A stretch of 64,000 nt of DNA from assembly GCF_000001735.4 (NCBI RefSeq), contig NC_003074.8, positions 20,467,261 to 20,531,260 on the forward strand, written 5' to 3'. Below the pieces are notes generated by a model. That model was not told where the DNA came from and did no database searches. It saw only the letters and a program-made list of their open reading frames with translations. Below, piece after piece: positions 35,393-48,015 of the stretch; positions within the stretch are counted from its first letter, which is position 1; every line of letters begins with the position of its first letter. Both the position numbers and the translations under genes were made by a program. The stretch is from Arabidopsis thaliana. Taxonomy: Eukaryota > Streptophyta > Magnoliopsida > Brassicales > Brassicaceae.

Positions 35393-36470
35393 ATGAGCAA
35401 TCATCAAACTGTGAGATAACATTTTCTCTCATTTCCCATCTTTCTTTTTATCTTCAAAACTATTCATATAACCATTTATATAAGACCACTCTCCAAATTA
35501 CCATGCTTTTAACCTTTAAATATGATTTCTGTTATCTTCTTTACCATATGATTCCATATGGAAAAATTGTCAATCATGTGTTTTTGTCTTTGTAATCTGA
35601 AATTACTTGATTTTTGTATTTTGTTTTTTTTTTGGGGGAGAAAAGCAGGTGTTGAAGCTATTGGAGCCATGGTGTGAACTTAAAGACAAAGTGGTTCTTG
35701 TGACAGGAGCTTCCTCTGGTATTGGAAGAGAGATCTGTCTTGATCTTGCCAAAGCTGGTTGCCAGGTTATTGCAGCAGCTCGTCGTGTTGATCGACTCAA
35801 CTCTCTCTGCTCTGAAATCAACAGCTTCAGTTCAACTGGAATCCAAGCCGCAGCTCTTGAGTTAGACGTTTCATCAGACGCAGCCACCATTCAAAAAGCG
35901 GTCAGGGAAGCTTGGGACATCTTTGGAAAGATCGATGCATTGATCAACAATGCTGGAATCAGAGGCAATGTCAAGTCGAGTTTGGATTTGTCAGAGGACG
36001 AATGGGACAACGTCTTCAAGACCAACTTAAAGGGTCCTTGGTTAGTATCCAAACATGTTTGTATGTTAATGCGTGACGCTAAACGAGGTGGCTCGGTGAT
36101 AAACATCTCATCGATCGCCGGGATCCGGGGTATGTTGCCCGGTGGACTTGCTTATGCTTGTTCCAAAGGCGGTGTTGACACCATGTCAAGGATGATGGCA
36201 CTTGAGTTAGGTGTTCATAAGATCAGAGTGAACTCGATCGCACCGGGGCTTTTCAAGTCAGAGATCACACAAGGTCTTATGCAAAAGGAGTGGCTCAAGA
36301 ATGTTACCGAGAGGACTGTGCCGTTAAAGGTGCAACAGACCGTTGATCCAGGGCTTACTTCTCTGGTTCGCTATCTCATTCATGACTCTTCTCAATATAT
36401 ATCCGGGAATACATACATTGTTGATTCCGGTGCTACATTGCCCGGTGTGCCTATCTTTTCATCTCTCTGA
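35393..36470 (+). CDS. Short-chain dehydrogenase/reductase, tandem copy 1
   Basis: Two exons, 35393-35410 (MSNHQT) and 35649-36470, giving 279 aa. The reading frame open from 35607 includes intron sequence and its ATG is not the start. Classical SDR of the FabG-like type: cofactor motif TGASSGIG (residues 25-32), NNAG (about 106-109), catalytic Ser in INISS (about 160), Tyr175 and Lys179 in [14 protein letters not shown] after beta-2 (two adjacent Arg) suggests NADPH preference. No transit or signal peptide, so probably cytosolic. Corresponds by order to At3g55290; substrate unknown. The 5' part of exon 2 is identical in nucleotide sequence to copy 2 over about 300 bases, while the middle differs. 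Confidence 0.93.
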
Positions 36471-36621
36471 AAATCGAACCTTATAATATCTTATCTTGTG
36501 CAATAATAAGTGAATACATTTACTCATTCTCTACTACTTTTTAAGATTTACATACATCGTCAAAAATTTGCAATAACAAACCAGCAGAGACACAAAAAGA
36601 AAGGACAGAAAAATAAACAGC

Positions 36622-36790
36622 CTCCTGATTGTGATGCTTTGGTTGTGGCTAACAAAATCGGGATCATCTAATTTGATCATGCGTCACTCGGTGATTTCAC
36701 TTTTGGGATTGAAACAGACTTCTGGTTTTTCTCCTTCCATAGTCTTCAGTTTTGCTAGAGACTATCATCTCTTTGTTATGCTCTATCTTT
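36622..36790 (+). pseudogene. RPL23a 3'-end fragment (relic of tandem duplication)
   Basis: Matches the last part of RPL23a exon 3 and its 3' flank (34210-34380): CTCCTGATTGTGATGCTTTG, the ANKIGII codons and TAA at 36669-36671, then the flank to CTTTGTTATGC. It has no promoter or start. It ends where Copia-derived sequence begins, near 36790. Confidence 0.9.
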
Positions 36791-38218
36791 GAATTTCTTG
36801 AAGTCAAACAAGACAGCTCTATCGGATGTACTATGGAATGTACGACCAGAGTCCATAACCCATTCTTTGCATGTGCTTTGAGTGCTCACAGTTAACACCA
36901 AAGGTTGCGGAGGCTCAGTTGCAATATTAGCCAATTCTGCATGTTTCTTTCTTTGAGGGCATTCCCTTTTCCAGTGATCTTCCTTTCCACAGATAAAACA
37001 ACTTGTGTTGTTACTTGGCCTTGACTGGAATTTCCCATTTCCACTTGAACTTCCTGTACATGGCCTTTTATTTCCCTTATTGTTTGATCTGCCCTTAAAA
37101 TCACCCAATAATGCTTCTGAATCTGGTTTTGACACGTTCAGCAATCCCTTTTCTTTCAACTCAATTTCTTTAGAGTATGCTGAACTTATGACTGCATTTA
37201 GTGTCAGGGTATCCTTCCCACTCCCATACTTGAGTGTATCAACTAGTGAATCATATTGTGGTGGTAAGCCAGCCATGAATTGTAGAGCCTGGTCTTCATC
37301 ACTAGTGTTGATGTCTAAACTTGCTAGATCTGCAACTAGCTTGAGAGAAGTATCCAGATTTTCTTCAATGCTTTTGTTCTCCACCATCTTGAAGCTTGTG
37401 AACTTGTGCTTCAAATAGATCATGTTGGCTAAGGTCTTTGTCTGGTAGTTTCCTTCATAACCTTCCTTAGAATCAGATCGCTTAGACTCATGCTTATCAG
37501 ACTCTTAGCTATTTTATCTTTCTCTGCTTTCTTTGGATCTACCCTAGGTTCGCATCCTTCCTCTTGACTTCCCGGGTCTGATGGTGTAGCATCTTCAACC
37601 AAGACAGATTCTAAGCCTAGAATCTCCAACTGACATAGCATCTTATGCTTCCACAACCCAAAGTCTCCTTTGCCATCAAACTTCTCAATATCTCAAATCT
37701 TGCATTTGTTGGTTCCATAGCTAGATGTCTTCCTTACAATCAAACCTGGATTGCTCTGATACCACTTGTAGAGAAAACTGAGAATAATAATAGCTTGTAA
37801 AAGAAACAAACACAAGAATTTGATAACCGAGTTCACGGCTAACCGCTACGTCTCGGGGAAGGACTCTTATTTCCAAGCTTCACTATATGATCATAGAGGT
37901 TACACACACCACTAACTTGTGATGTCCTTGGTTCTTTTTCAGATTTTACACACAAGAAGAACAAGATTCAAGAACAACAAAGAGGAAGAAGAAAGCTTGC
38001 TTCGGAAGCTCTTTATCTATCTTCTCTTGAACTCTCTTTAGCTTGTCTTGTCACACAACTACCACCACCTCTCTTTGTACGTTGTAATAGAAATGTTATA
38101 TAGGTGATATGTGATGGACCACTTTTGTTATTCTCTCTTCATGCCATTTTCGTCAGGCCCACTAAGGCCCAAAGGATGTGTTTAGTCAAACCCAAATAAC
38201 AAACTTGGTCCCCAAACA
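36791..38218 (-). mobile_element. Truncated Ty1/Copia retrotransposon (5' LTR, gag, start of protease)
   Basis: Minus-strand order: LTR 38218-37767, primer-binding site TGGTATCAGAGC (37764-37753, initiator tRNA-Met type) two bases after the LTR, then gag. Gag pieces are LWKHKMLCQLEILGLESVL (near 37600-37650) and the block 37423-36776 with MVENKSIEENL, FMAGLPPQYDSLVDTL and the zinc knuckle CFICGKEDHWKREC. The protease start WVMDSGRTFHST follows, with the active-site Asp in DSG. The element stops abruptly inside protease near 36790. Integrase, reverse transcriptase, RNase H and the 3' LTR are missing. In-frame stops split gag, so it is inactive. Host genome relic; no infectious potential. Confidence 0.92.
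37767..38218 (-). repeat. Copia 5' LTR (452 bp)
   Basis: Starts TGTTTGGGGACCAAGTTTG (from 38218 on the minus strand) and ends CA at 37767, next to the primer-binding site. Includes a promoter-like ATATAGG region. No second LTR is present in the window. Confidence 0.8.
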
Positions 38219-38612
38219 AAAGAAAAAATAATTATATACAGTATTTGTTTAGATTCTTCACAAGTACTAAAGTAAAGAATCAATAAACCAATCAATCCGC
38301 GAGAAACTCATGGTTATATAATATTTTTGCTTGAAGTATTCATAGTTGTCAAAAGAATAAAAGTAAATAAATAATACTAAGGATAACAATAAATAAAAAT
38401 TATCAAACCTAAAGAATCAGCGGAGACATTGGCACGTTAAATTGTCTATTTGGTGATGAAGAAGAGTGTTGACTAGGATAGAAGAACCTACGGGTTGGGC
38501 ATAAACCCGCCCTTTGTTATGTATTATATATCTAAGTTCTATTTGTACATCTTAGTTATTTTATGGGCTTCTTCTTCTCCTCCATCGAGCACACACATAG
38601 AAAACAAACAAT

Positions 38613-39698
38613 ATGAGCAATCATCAAACGGTGAGATTCCTTTTGCTCACATTTCCCATCTTTATTTTTTATCTTCAAAACTATCAGACGATGACCATTT
38701 GAAACCCCTTGCGATGGATATGATCACTCTCCATATTACCGTGATTTTAATCGTAAAATCTGATTGTTACATGTCAATCATGTGTTTCGTCTGTCTGTCT
38801 TTTCTTGGTATCAATGTTAAGTAGCTTCTTATGTCATTTTAATCTGCAATTACTTGATTTTTGGATTTTTAAGCAGGTGTTGAAGCAGTTGGAGCCATGG
38901 TGTGAACTTAAAGACAAAGTGGTTCTTGTGACAGGAGCTTCCTCTGGTATTGGAAGAGAGATCTGTCTTGATCTTGCCAAAGCTGGTTGCCAGGTTATTG
39001 CAGCAGCTCGTCGTGTTGATCGACTCAACTCTCTCTGCTCTGAAATCAACAGCTTCAGTTCAACTGGAATCCAAGCCGCAGCTCTTGAGTTAGACGTTTC
39101 ATCAGACGCAGCCACCATTCAAAAAGCGGTCAGGGAAGCTTGGGACATCTTTGGAAAGATCGATGCATTGATCAACAATGCTGGAATCAGAGGCAATGTC
39201 AAGTTGAGTTTGGATTTGTCCGAGGACGAATGGGACAACGTCTTCAATACCAACTTAAAGGGACCTTGGTTAGTAGCCAAATATGTTTGTGTTTTAATGC
39301 GTGACGCTAAACGTGGTGGCTCGGTGATAAACATCTCATCGGTTGCTGGGGTCCGCAGTATCGTGCCCGGTGGACTTGCATATTCTTGTTCCAAAGGCGG
39401 TGTTGACACCATGTCAAGGATGATGGCAATTGAGTTAGGTGTTCACAAGATCAGAGTGAACTCGATCGCACCGGGGCTTTTCAAGTCAGAGATCACACAA
39501 GCTCTTATGCAAAAGGAGTGGCTCAAGAATGTGACCGAGAGGACTGTGCCGTTAAAGGTGCAACAGACCATTGATCCAGGGCTTACTTCTCTGGTTCGCT
39601 ATCTCATTCATGACTCTTCTCAATATATATCCGGGAATACATACATTGTTGATTCCGGTGCTACATTGCCCGGTGTGCCTATCTTTTCATCTCTCTGA
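38613..39698 (+). CDS. Short-chain dehydrogenase/reductase, tandem copy 2
   Basis: Exons 38613-38630 (MSNHQT) and 38877-39698, 279 aa. Same motifs as copy 1: [12 protein letters not shown], catalytic Ser in INISS, and YSCSK in place of YACSK. Differences from copy 1 cluster in the middle of the protein (about residues 115-190: for example [28 protein letters not shown]), next to the substrate-binding region. The cofactor-binding part and C-terminus are nearly the same. Its promoter region contains the Copia LTR about 400 bases upstream, so expression may differ from copy 1. Corresponds by order to At3g55310. Substrate unknown. Confidence 0.93.
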
Positions 39699-40130
39699 AA
39701 GTTGAACCCTGTATCTTGTGCTTGTGCTTGTGCAATGATAAATGAATACATTTACACATTCTCAACTATTTTCTTAAGCTTTACATACATCATCCATGTT
39801 TTTGCAAGAACAAACCAGCACAGACACATATAAAGGAAAGGCAAATAAACAGCCTCCAAAATGATTTACCAACCTCCTAAAATATTCAGATTCAATAGAC
39901 AAAATCGATATACTTTGGAGAACGAAGCAATGACCATGACCTACTTCTGATGCTTCGTCTCCAAAAAAAGAATAAGCAGCTCGAAGACTATGGAAATCTA
40001 CATCTACAGGCCCTATCTGCTAGAGAACTACCCGTGGTTGTATAGGGTTTTTTTTGAACATCTTGTAATCCTCCGGAGAATCATTGATCAGAGATGCCAA
40101 AATCATTATCATTGATGGAGCCTCAAAACT

Positions 40131-43100
40131 CTATATCAGTCGATGTTGGCGTAGACCTTTACCAAAGTGTGGTTGCATCAAACGTACATACAACCCATTT
40201 TTTGCTGCTAAAGAATCATGTGTACCTTCCTCTACTATCCTCCCTCCATTAAGTACCACAATGTTATCCACATGTCTCATCATAGCCGCTCTATGTGCTA
40301 TCAGAATTGTTGTTTTGTTCCCCATTATCAATGTATCAAGAGCCTCCTGCACAACCCGACTCGATTCAGATTCGATAGACGAGCTGGCTTCATCTATTAA
40401 GATGATGGGAGCATTCTTCAGTACTACGCGTGCTATTGCTATTCTCTGTTTCTGTCCAGGGGTAAGTTCTACGCCTCTCATCCCAATATGTGTGTCGTAA
40501 CCGTGAGGTAAGCTGCTGATGAAATGGTGAGCATTTGCAATTCTTGCTGCTTCCTTCATCTCAGCTTCACTTGCATTATGCCTTGCATATATGATATTCT
40601 CTCTGATTGTTGTGGAAAAGATTATGGGTTCTTGCTGAACCAAACCCATGTGGCTTCTCAACCATCTCAAGTTATATAACTTTAAGTCTCTCCCATCTAG
40701 TAGGACTTGGCCAGCAACTGGGTCGTAGTATCTCTCTACTAGTGAGATTATCGTGCTCTTTCCAGAACCTGAAACGCCAACAACAGCTACAGTCTGTCCG
40801 CCACTGATTTTGAGACTAAAGTTGCTCAGCACTAGTATCTCGGGTCGAGTTGGGTAGCAGAAGTCTACGTTTTTCAATTCAATACTTCCGTAGACATTAG
40901 GAGGTTTGAGAGCAGAGTTATCATCTGGTTCAATCGTAGGGACTCGATCGACTATTTCAAACACTGATATCAGAGACTTACGTCGCTTGAGGATATACGG
41001 TGCTAATCCAAATGGCTCCACAAGGGCGAATGTAGCAAATGAGAAAACCATGTACTCCGTTATAGCTGTCGATAATTTCATATATCCACGGTTAACAGAT
41101 AACGCAGTGCACCATAGGAGGAGCGCGTTGCAGGCGAAAAGAAGAAACTGTGAAAAACCAAACGCAAAACCAATAGCCATCCCATGGAGATAGCTCTGTC
41201 TGAGTATCCGCTGGAGTTGCATCCTGTACAGTTCCATCACTTTGTTACCAGCACAGAAAGCAACAACAGTGTAGATGTTTCTAACAGCATCCTCGAGAAC
41301 TAAAGATGCTTTTCTGTGCATCTCCTGTATGCCTTTTGAGAATCCGGCAAGCCACAGTTTCTGCAAATTCGTTTTGAGAATGATTAGAATGTCGTGTCAG
41401 CTGAATAAACAAACATTTTTGAGCTACATGAATTGAGAATGAGATGGCAGAAAACAAAGAAGCATAAGCTAAAATCGCTACTTGAACTGGAAAGGTATTG
41501 CAAAGTCAGAAACACATGTGACAGGGGAAAATGAAAACAAATTGACTAAAATATAAATAATTTCAAACAATTTTATAGAAGAAGCGATGCAAACCTGAGC
41601 AATGGCAGAAAGAGTGAGAATTGGCAGAGTTGCCAATGCAACAAGGGCCAAACGCCAACCAAGCAGCAACCCAATCAGAAGAGCAACAATAACAGCAAAA
41701 CTATCTTGAATAAATATTGAAAGCCTGTTGCTGAAGGCAGCTCGGACAAAAGTAGCATCATTTGCTAAACGCATGGATAATGTATCTGGACTGTTCTCTT
41801 CATCATCGAACCATCCAACTTCGTTACGCAGCATTGCTGAAACATCAGAGAAATTAATGAACTCAGGCAAGTAAAAGTAGTTAAAATGGGATAAAGTAAA
41901 TTATAATGAATTTAAAAAATTTCCAATACCTGAGAACATCATCCTCCTAACTCTCTCCGTCATTTTCTCTCCCATTATGCCAAAATAGAAATGCTGCAAG
42001 AAATTGGCAACAACTGTCACAATCCCCATGCAGGCAATGATCAAACACCATTTGTCAACCTCCTCGCGCAGGTGGCCTCCTTTGCTTTTATAATATTCCG
42101 TAACTACCAACGCAATGACATAAGCCAGAAGAGGATTGAAAGAACCAAAGATGGCAGCACCAAGACTCCCTAATACAGCATAAAGCCACTCTGGGAAACT
42201 AAGCTGTGCCAACCTCCAAAACGAAGGTGACTCCTTGTGTTGAGCATCCTTAGACGCCTTACCATTTGCTTTAGTGTCATCAGGAGAACTAAGAGGACGA
42301 CTAAACGTCTGCGAATGGGAACGCTCGTTTTTAGGATCTGATGTCAAAAGGGGTGAAACAGGGGACTCTGGCTCTGAGCCGTTTGATTTTTGTTGGGGAC
42401 ACTGAACGTCAACTTTAGGAAGGTGTGGCAACCTCATCTCGAAACTATCTTGCCTTTTGATAGTTGGCTCTTTATCAGCACAATCCAGAGACATGCCATC
42501 TTCCCCTGTTTTCTCAGATGCAGGGCTATGAGCTTTAGGTGATTCTTCAGTATCAAAACACAGTTCCTGGGGACGGAACACACCACTACCTCTTTGAAGA
42601 GATGGAGACTTAATCATTTTGGGTGATGATGGTTCTTGGACGCCACAGCCAGCTGAAGAGTCTCTCTCGACCTCAAACACCGCAGACTCCTTGTAGTTCC
42701 TAACTGGCATCCTGGACCAACATAAGAGTTTTTAAACAAGTAATTACCAAAAAACCACATTACGGGAGATCATAACACCAGAAAATAAATACCCAAAACA
42801 TATAATTTGCCACATGACTACTACACGACTTAATTGTTAAGTTCTAAGCTATCATACCTTCTTGGAAGCTTTGTTGCTTCTTCACACTTCAGAAGCTCAG
42901 CATACAGCCCACCAAGATTTATCAATTCATCGTGTGTACCCATTTCAACGAGCTGACCCTCCTCCATCACAGCAATATAGTCAGCATTTTTTATCAAACT
43001 TAATCGTCGGGCTATTATTATGGTTGACCGTCCCAACATCAGAAGATCAAGAGCTTCCTGCACAATTCTTTCAGCTTCGAAGTCTAGTCCTCCAGTTACT

Positions 43101-46100
43101 TCATCAAGCAGAAGAATTGTTGGATTCAAAAGCACAGCTCTAGCAATCGAAAGTTTAATTTTCTGCTCCTCTGTCATTGCTAAACCGGCTCTCCCGACCT
43201 AGAAGAAAAACAAGGCATTTCCCACTTCAATGTTGAATAATCAACTGACAAAACAGGATTTCAGAAGTCTTTTCAAATGATGTCTACCTGTGTTTCATAT
43301 CCTTTTTCAAGTGAGCTGATAAATGTGTGCGCATGCGCATTTTTAGCTGCCTCCTCTATCTGATCAAGAGTAGCATCACGACCATATGCAATATTCTCTC
43401 TTATGCTCAAGCTAAGCAGAGCAGGCTCCTGGGTAACCAACCCTATTTGGCTTCTCAGCCACTCCAGTTTTAGATTTTTAATATTTTCTCCATCAAGAAG
43501 AACTTCTCCTGCATAAGAGAAAACCACAGATGTAGTCAGCTCATATTTGTCACCATTGACAGGTGAGTGGTGCATCTTAAATCACAAGTCAAAGTACCTA
43601 ATGTCGGATCATAAAACCGTTCCATTAAAGGAATGATGCTGCTTTTTCCAGAACCATTTCTACCAACAAGTGCAACTGCTTTTTTAGCAGGAACCGTGAG
43701 GTAAAATCCGCTCAAGATTGGAATTTCAGGTCGTGACAAATAACTGAAATATACATTCCGGAACTCAATATTTCCTTGAACAGAAGCCAGCACAGCTCCT
43801 TCTTGGTTAGCCACAGAAGATGAACGAGTTATCATCTCAAAAAGTCTATACGCAGCAATCCTTCCTTGATCAAAAGAGTAGAAGTTCGTAGCAGCTTGAT
43901 TTAACCCCCTGCCAAACAATTTATGCATAATCAAGACATTATTTCTATGTAAAATATGTATATATCTGCCTGTATATGTAATGATAACATCAAAAAAATA
44001 TGTGCATAATTATGTAACAGAGACTGAGAAAATAGATATAGAAACATCAGTTTCAATAGAAAAGCTTACAGGCCACTTAAAATAACAGCAAAAAGAGCTG
44101 CTATGATTTCTCCACCATTTGCCCTTCCATTGTGAACAAAGAATCGTCCAATCCAAAGTTGCAGCGCACACGAGCATATAGCAAGCCCATAAGTAAATCC
44201 AAGTCCAAGGCCTTGCACAAGACTAATTAATATGCCGTATCTCAGGGTTGCTTGAAGGGAGGTTGCATATGAATATTTTGCTAGAGTTTCATTTGTAAAG
44301 GCATATAAAGTCCTAATGTAAGAGATCGCCTGCACATTTAAGATAAATCTTTCTAAGAATTAGAATATTGACACCAGACTCTAACTGAGGCAATAAACTA
44401 GTGTCGGAAGGGAGCACTAGAAAATGGGATCTATAGGGTACACATTACAAAACCACTTGTAATCATGCATAGACTATCGAGTGTGGTTACTAGGCATTCC
44501 CAGTGATGTACATCCTAGCAAAACAAAAACAAGGCTATCCCTTGGTCTACATTTTGAGATGAAACTGGCAGAAGTTTAACTGATTCTTGATCACAATAAA
44601 ACCTCATTGTATCTAGTGAAGTAACCTAGAGCCTAAGTACAATCTTAACCCTCTTCAATTCTACCTACCATTTTCTGAACTTAACAAGAGAAGAGTGATT
44701 AATAAGAGCAAAAAACAAGAAAAGATATTGAACTTTGTAAGGCATAATTCTACGTTATATATGCAGAAAAAGAAGTTCCATGCCAACAAGGCACATATGA
44801 CTATAAGAAAATTGATTAATTTCAAATGCTTAAAGAGTTTAGTTTTTAGCTTCCAGATTTCATAGTTCAAGTGGTCAGCGATCACAATTGGCACCAACAA
44901 ACTTCCAAGTTTTGAATAGTGGCCAAGAGAAAATCTTGATGCTAATTCCATAATCTCCCAATAAACCTATCAATTGTAATACCTGTTCAGCAATGCCGGC
45001 TGCTTCAGCATATGCATCCTGTATGTTCTCAGCAAGTCTGTGTAGAAAAATATTTGATATGCCTCCAGCAGCAACGATGAAAGGACCAGTGGCTAGTGTA
45101 ATCAATGCAATTTCCCAGCAGTTGACAAATCCAATAACAAGTCCACTGATAAACGTAGCCATGTTATGAATATAATTTCCAACCTGCAAAGTCCAGGATC
45201 AGGAAGAAGATTAGAGAAATAGCAACAAAGTAATACTCACAGTTACAAAGAAAGATATGAATGATAAAACTAGAAATGGAGTTGGACGAACATACTTTCT
45301 CGCTTAAAGCTGACTGAATGAGTAAGACATCGCTCAGCACTTGGCTCACAATATCTCCATTATTACCATATGTATCAAAGAAACTCATATCTTGATTCAA
45401 TAATACTTGGACATACTTGGACCTGATCACAGCAGTCTGCCTTTCTCCAGTCAGTATCCAGCAAGACACCTCTATTATCAGAAACATTTAGTAACTGTTA
45501 AGCATCATCATTTCAGTTGTGGAAAAAAGATGCATACAATAAGCGAAAAACAAACTTACCAATCCAACCAGAAATGAAAACACCTCCAGCAATGTACACG
45601 ATCGTCAACGAAAGCTGCACAAAAATGAGAGCATAAGTAACTTAAAAGAGGAACACATGATTGGAGTACAAAACCAGAAATGCCAATTCCGAGCAAAATC
45701 ATGAGTTGTCAGAAGTTTCACTAACCTGGACGAGTCGGTCAAACTGGTGTTCAGATCTCTGCTGACTAGAATCATTAGAGAAAGCAAGAACATCAACAAT
45801 CTTGGCGAAGTAATGCAAGTAGACAATAAGCGCAGTACCATGAGCAGCAGCAGCAACAGAGCCAACAATCATAAGCACCCAATCAAAGCGGTCAGCGCAA
45901 GCGAAGAGCTGAGAGAAAGGAACAGCAGCAGGAGGTGGTTCAAGCTCATCTTGATCATCCATCTCTTCATCAGCCTCCGCTAGCGCCGCCGCCGTGCCCG
46001 TGCCACCACCAGACTCAGCACCAGGGTCGAGATAAGGAGAAGGAGACTCAGGTGGCTCGGAGACTTCAGAGACTGGAGTTAATGGTTGCATATGAGGCGG

Positions 46101-46133
46101 AGACCATCCGAATAAACCTCTAGAGATCATCAT
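40131..46133 (-). CDS. ABCB20: ABC transporter B family member 20 (P-glycoprotein 20, full-size)
   Basis: Eleven exons on the minus strand: 46133-45726, 45614-45560, 45471-45296, 45183-44983, 44329-44070, 43908-43598, 43508-43288, 43198-42858, 42711-41930, 41836-41595, 41360-40131. They give 1408 aa in frame. The MMISRG start is chosen over the upstream in-frame MCGAPPK ATG by family convention. Layout: TMD1, NBD1, long Ser/Pro-rich linker (about 660-830), TMD2, NBD2. NBD1 has Walker A GRNGSGKSS (about 449-457) and LLLDEV, but MTEEQ in place of LSGGQ (about 552) and Arg in place of the H-loop His (IIIARRLS, about 608). NBD2 has GVSGSGKST, LTPGQ, LIDEA and an intact H-loop (IAHR). Members of this subgroup (ABCB6/20) are reported auxin transporters at the plasma membrane. 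Confidence 0.96.
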
Positions 46134-46770
46134 CTTCGGAGGAGCACCACACAAAACACCTTCTGTGTTGAAAACCCTAGATTTTCAGATTTTTAGGGAT
46201 TTTGATTTTGTTTTTTTCTTCTTCTAAAATTAGCTGGATCTGTTGCTAAGTTTGTAGAGAGGAAGAAGAAGAAGAAGAATCGTAGAAGAAGAAATAATTT
46301 TCTTCCGCCTTTTTTTTCTTTTAATTATTTTCCAATAATTTTGGTGAGATTTTTTATAATAATTTGTGTTGCCGTTGCAGTGTACTGTGCCGTCACCTAC
46401 CGTAACACAAGAGCTGGTTCTGCTAACGGACACAGCGACTTCGAGTTTGCATATTTTTTATATATTACTGGTGAGCTAATTCTTGACAGAGCATTTCGAT
46501 TACTGACTTTCTCGTAGCTGTAACATGACACTTTATAAGCCCTTTCTGGTTAGTAGCTGAAGCTACAAAACTATGACTAGAGATCAAATTGACCAAACAA
46601 GATGAAGTTAGGTTAAAAGCAGAGAGAGAGGTAAGGAGGCAAGTCAAGAGTTATTGAATCTCTCTTACAGGAAAAGAATATTGTTAAGGGAAAGAGAGAA
46701 GAAGAATGGACAAAAATACAAGAAATGGGCAAAACAAGAGACAACCAAAGCAAACTTGATTACAGTATTT
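46134..46770. promoter_or_regulatory. ABCB20 promoter/leader and PPL1 3' flank
   Basis: Purine-rich GAAGAAGAAGAAG on the plus strand at 46261-46278 reads as a pyrimidine-rich leader for ABCB20 on the minus strand. No gene is seen. Confidence 0.5.
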
Positions 46771-48015
46771 TCAAACAGTGATCTTGAAGGAATCTACCAC
46801 AGTGTGAAGCCTATCTTTCATCTTCTCCCACCTCCTTTCATTCGCTCCCGTCGTCAGTGTGTAGAAGTTTCCTGCACAGCAAAACGCCATTTCTCGATGA
46901 GCATTGGATACTGCAGTCAGTGTGTATTAGATATGAATGTGAGAATTCATGGGGATGTATATACCGTTGAAAACCGTGATGGTACCCAGAGCATGGCGAG
47001 TGTAGTTTCTAGCTTGAACAGTGAACTCAAACTGATAATAAGTCTTCCCATCGACATCATGCTGCAGCACTCGAAACAAAAACCAAACAATCAAAACCAC
47101 CCTCTCTCTCTCTCTTATTATTACATTCAAGAGCCTCCACTCAATTAGTCGAAAAAAGCTATCAAAAGGAGCAAACCTCTGATGCATCAATAAGGGTTGT
47201 TTTCTGATTTGGAGGTGCCAAAACTTTCTTTATCAGTGTTTCAGCTATCTGTAACCAAACCAAGTTCAATCATTAAAGAGAGTGAAAAACAACAACCAAA
47301 CAAAAGAGAAGAACATTACCTGCTTGGGAGGGCCAAATTCTTTAATAGTCTGTTTGCTAGTTGGGACCAAATTCACACTAACACTTTCTAAAGGCTCAAT
47401 CACATCTTTGTATACCTTATCTTGACCTTCAATCACAACTTCCTAAACACACATTCAAAACAATGAGACAAGACATTGTAATTGTTAAAAAGTGGGCAAA
47501 GAAGATCACAAAATTGATACCTGCCAACCAAATGGATAGAGAAACGCATAAGCATCTTTATTGTCAGAGACAGCAAGGAATCCTTTTTTGCTTTCTGCAG
47601 CAACTGAGCCATATCAAACATTTCAAAATTACACACAAAAATTGCAAAATTAGTGACAAACAAAAAGGGTACTTACATGATAATGGAGCTCTACTAAGCA
47701 ATGAGATCCAAGGAGCAACAACACCAAATGTTACAATCAGACGTCTCTGACATTTATCTGAAAAAAACGAAATAAAAACACAAACTTTATAAAAGGGTTT
47801 GAAGAAAGATTCGTTTTTTCCTCAGAGAAGCAGAATATAGAGAGTAATTTGAATCGGAAACACGTAAGAAAAGACAAACCTTGAAGATGAGAAGAAGAAG
47901 ACGAGGAATGGTGCTCTGCTTTTACAAGAAATGAAAGTCCTTTCTTAGAGGAAGGAATCACACCAACCTTAGAAATGGAGATTGGAGAAGAAGGTGAAAG
48001 CTTCAGAGAAGCCAT
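46771..48015 (-). CDS. PPL1: PsbP-like protein 1, thylakoid lumen
   Basis: Seven exons on the minus strand: 48015-47880, 47757-47677, 47603-47521, 47442-47320, 47248-47177, 47061-46965, 46871-46771, giving 230 aa. PPL1 supports repair of photosystem II after photodamage. The N-terminus is a bipartite targeting signal: a Ser-rich stromal transit region (1-45) and then a hydrophobic segment (LIVTFGVVAPWISLLSRAPL) for lumen translocation. The PsbP fold follows (DAYAFLYPFGWQEVVIEGQD, then LVPTSKQTIKEFGPPKQ) and ends in YTRHALGTITVFNGNFYTLT and an amphipathic C-terminal helix. Every exon is short, so no single reading frame covers more than a fifth of it. Shares a 396-base divergent promoter with PHIP1. 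Confidence 0.95.

Larger units (their letters stand above)
36622..39853. repeat. Right unit of RPL23a-SDR tandem duplication
   Basis: Homologous to 34210-36621, but interrupted by a 1.4-kb Copia fragment (about 36791-38218) that replaced DNA equivalent to roughly 34390-34610. Confidence 0.85.

Noticed and set aside
35607-35648. N-terminal extension of SDR copy 1 (and of copy 2 from 38805)
   Set aside because: These codons are intron; the true first exon MSNHQT lies upstream at 35393 (38613 in copy 2) with a GTGAGA donor.
36776-37423. Copia gag frame as a functional zinc-knuckle gene
   Set aside because: It follows an LTR and tRNA-Met primer-binding site, is split by stops from the rest of gag and is cut off inside protease.
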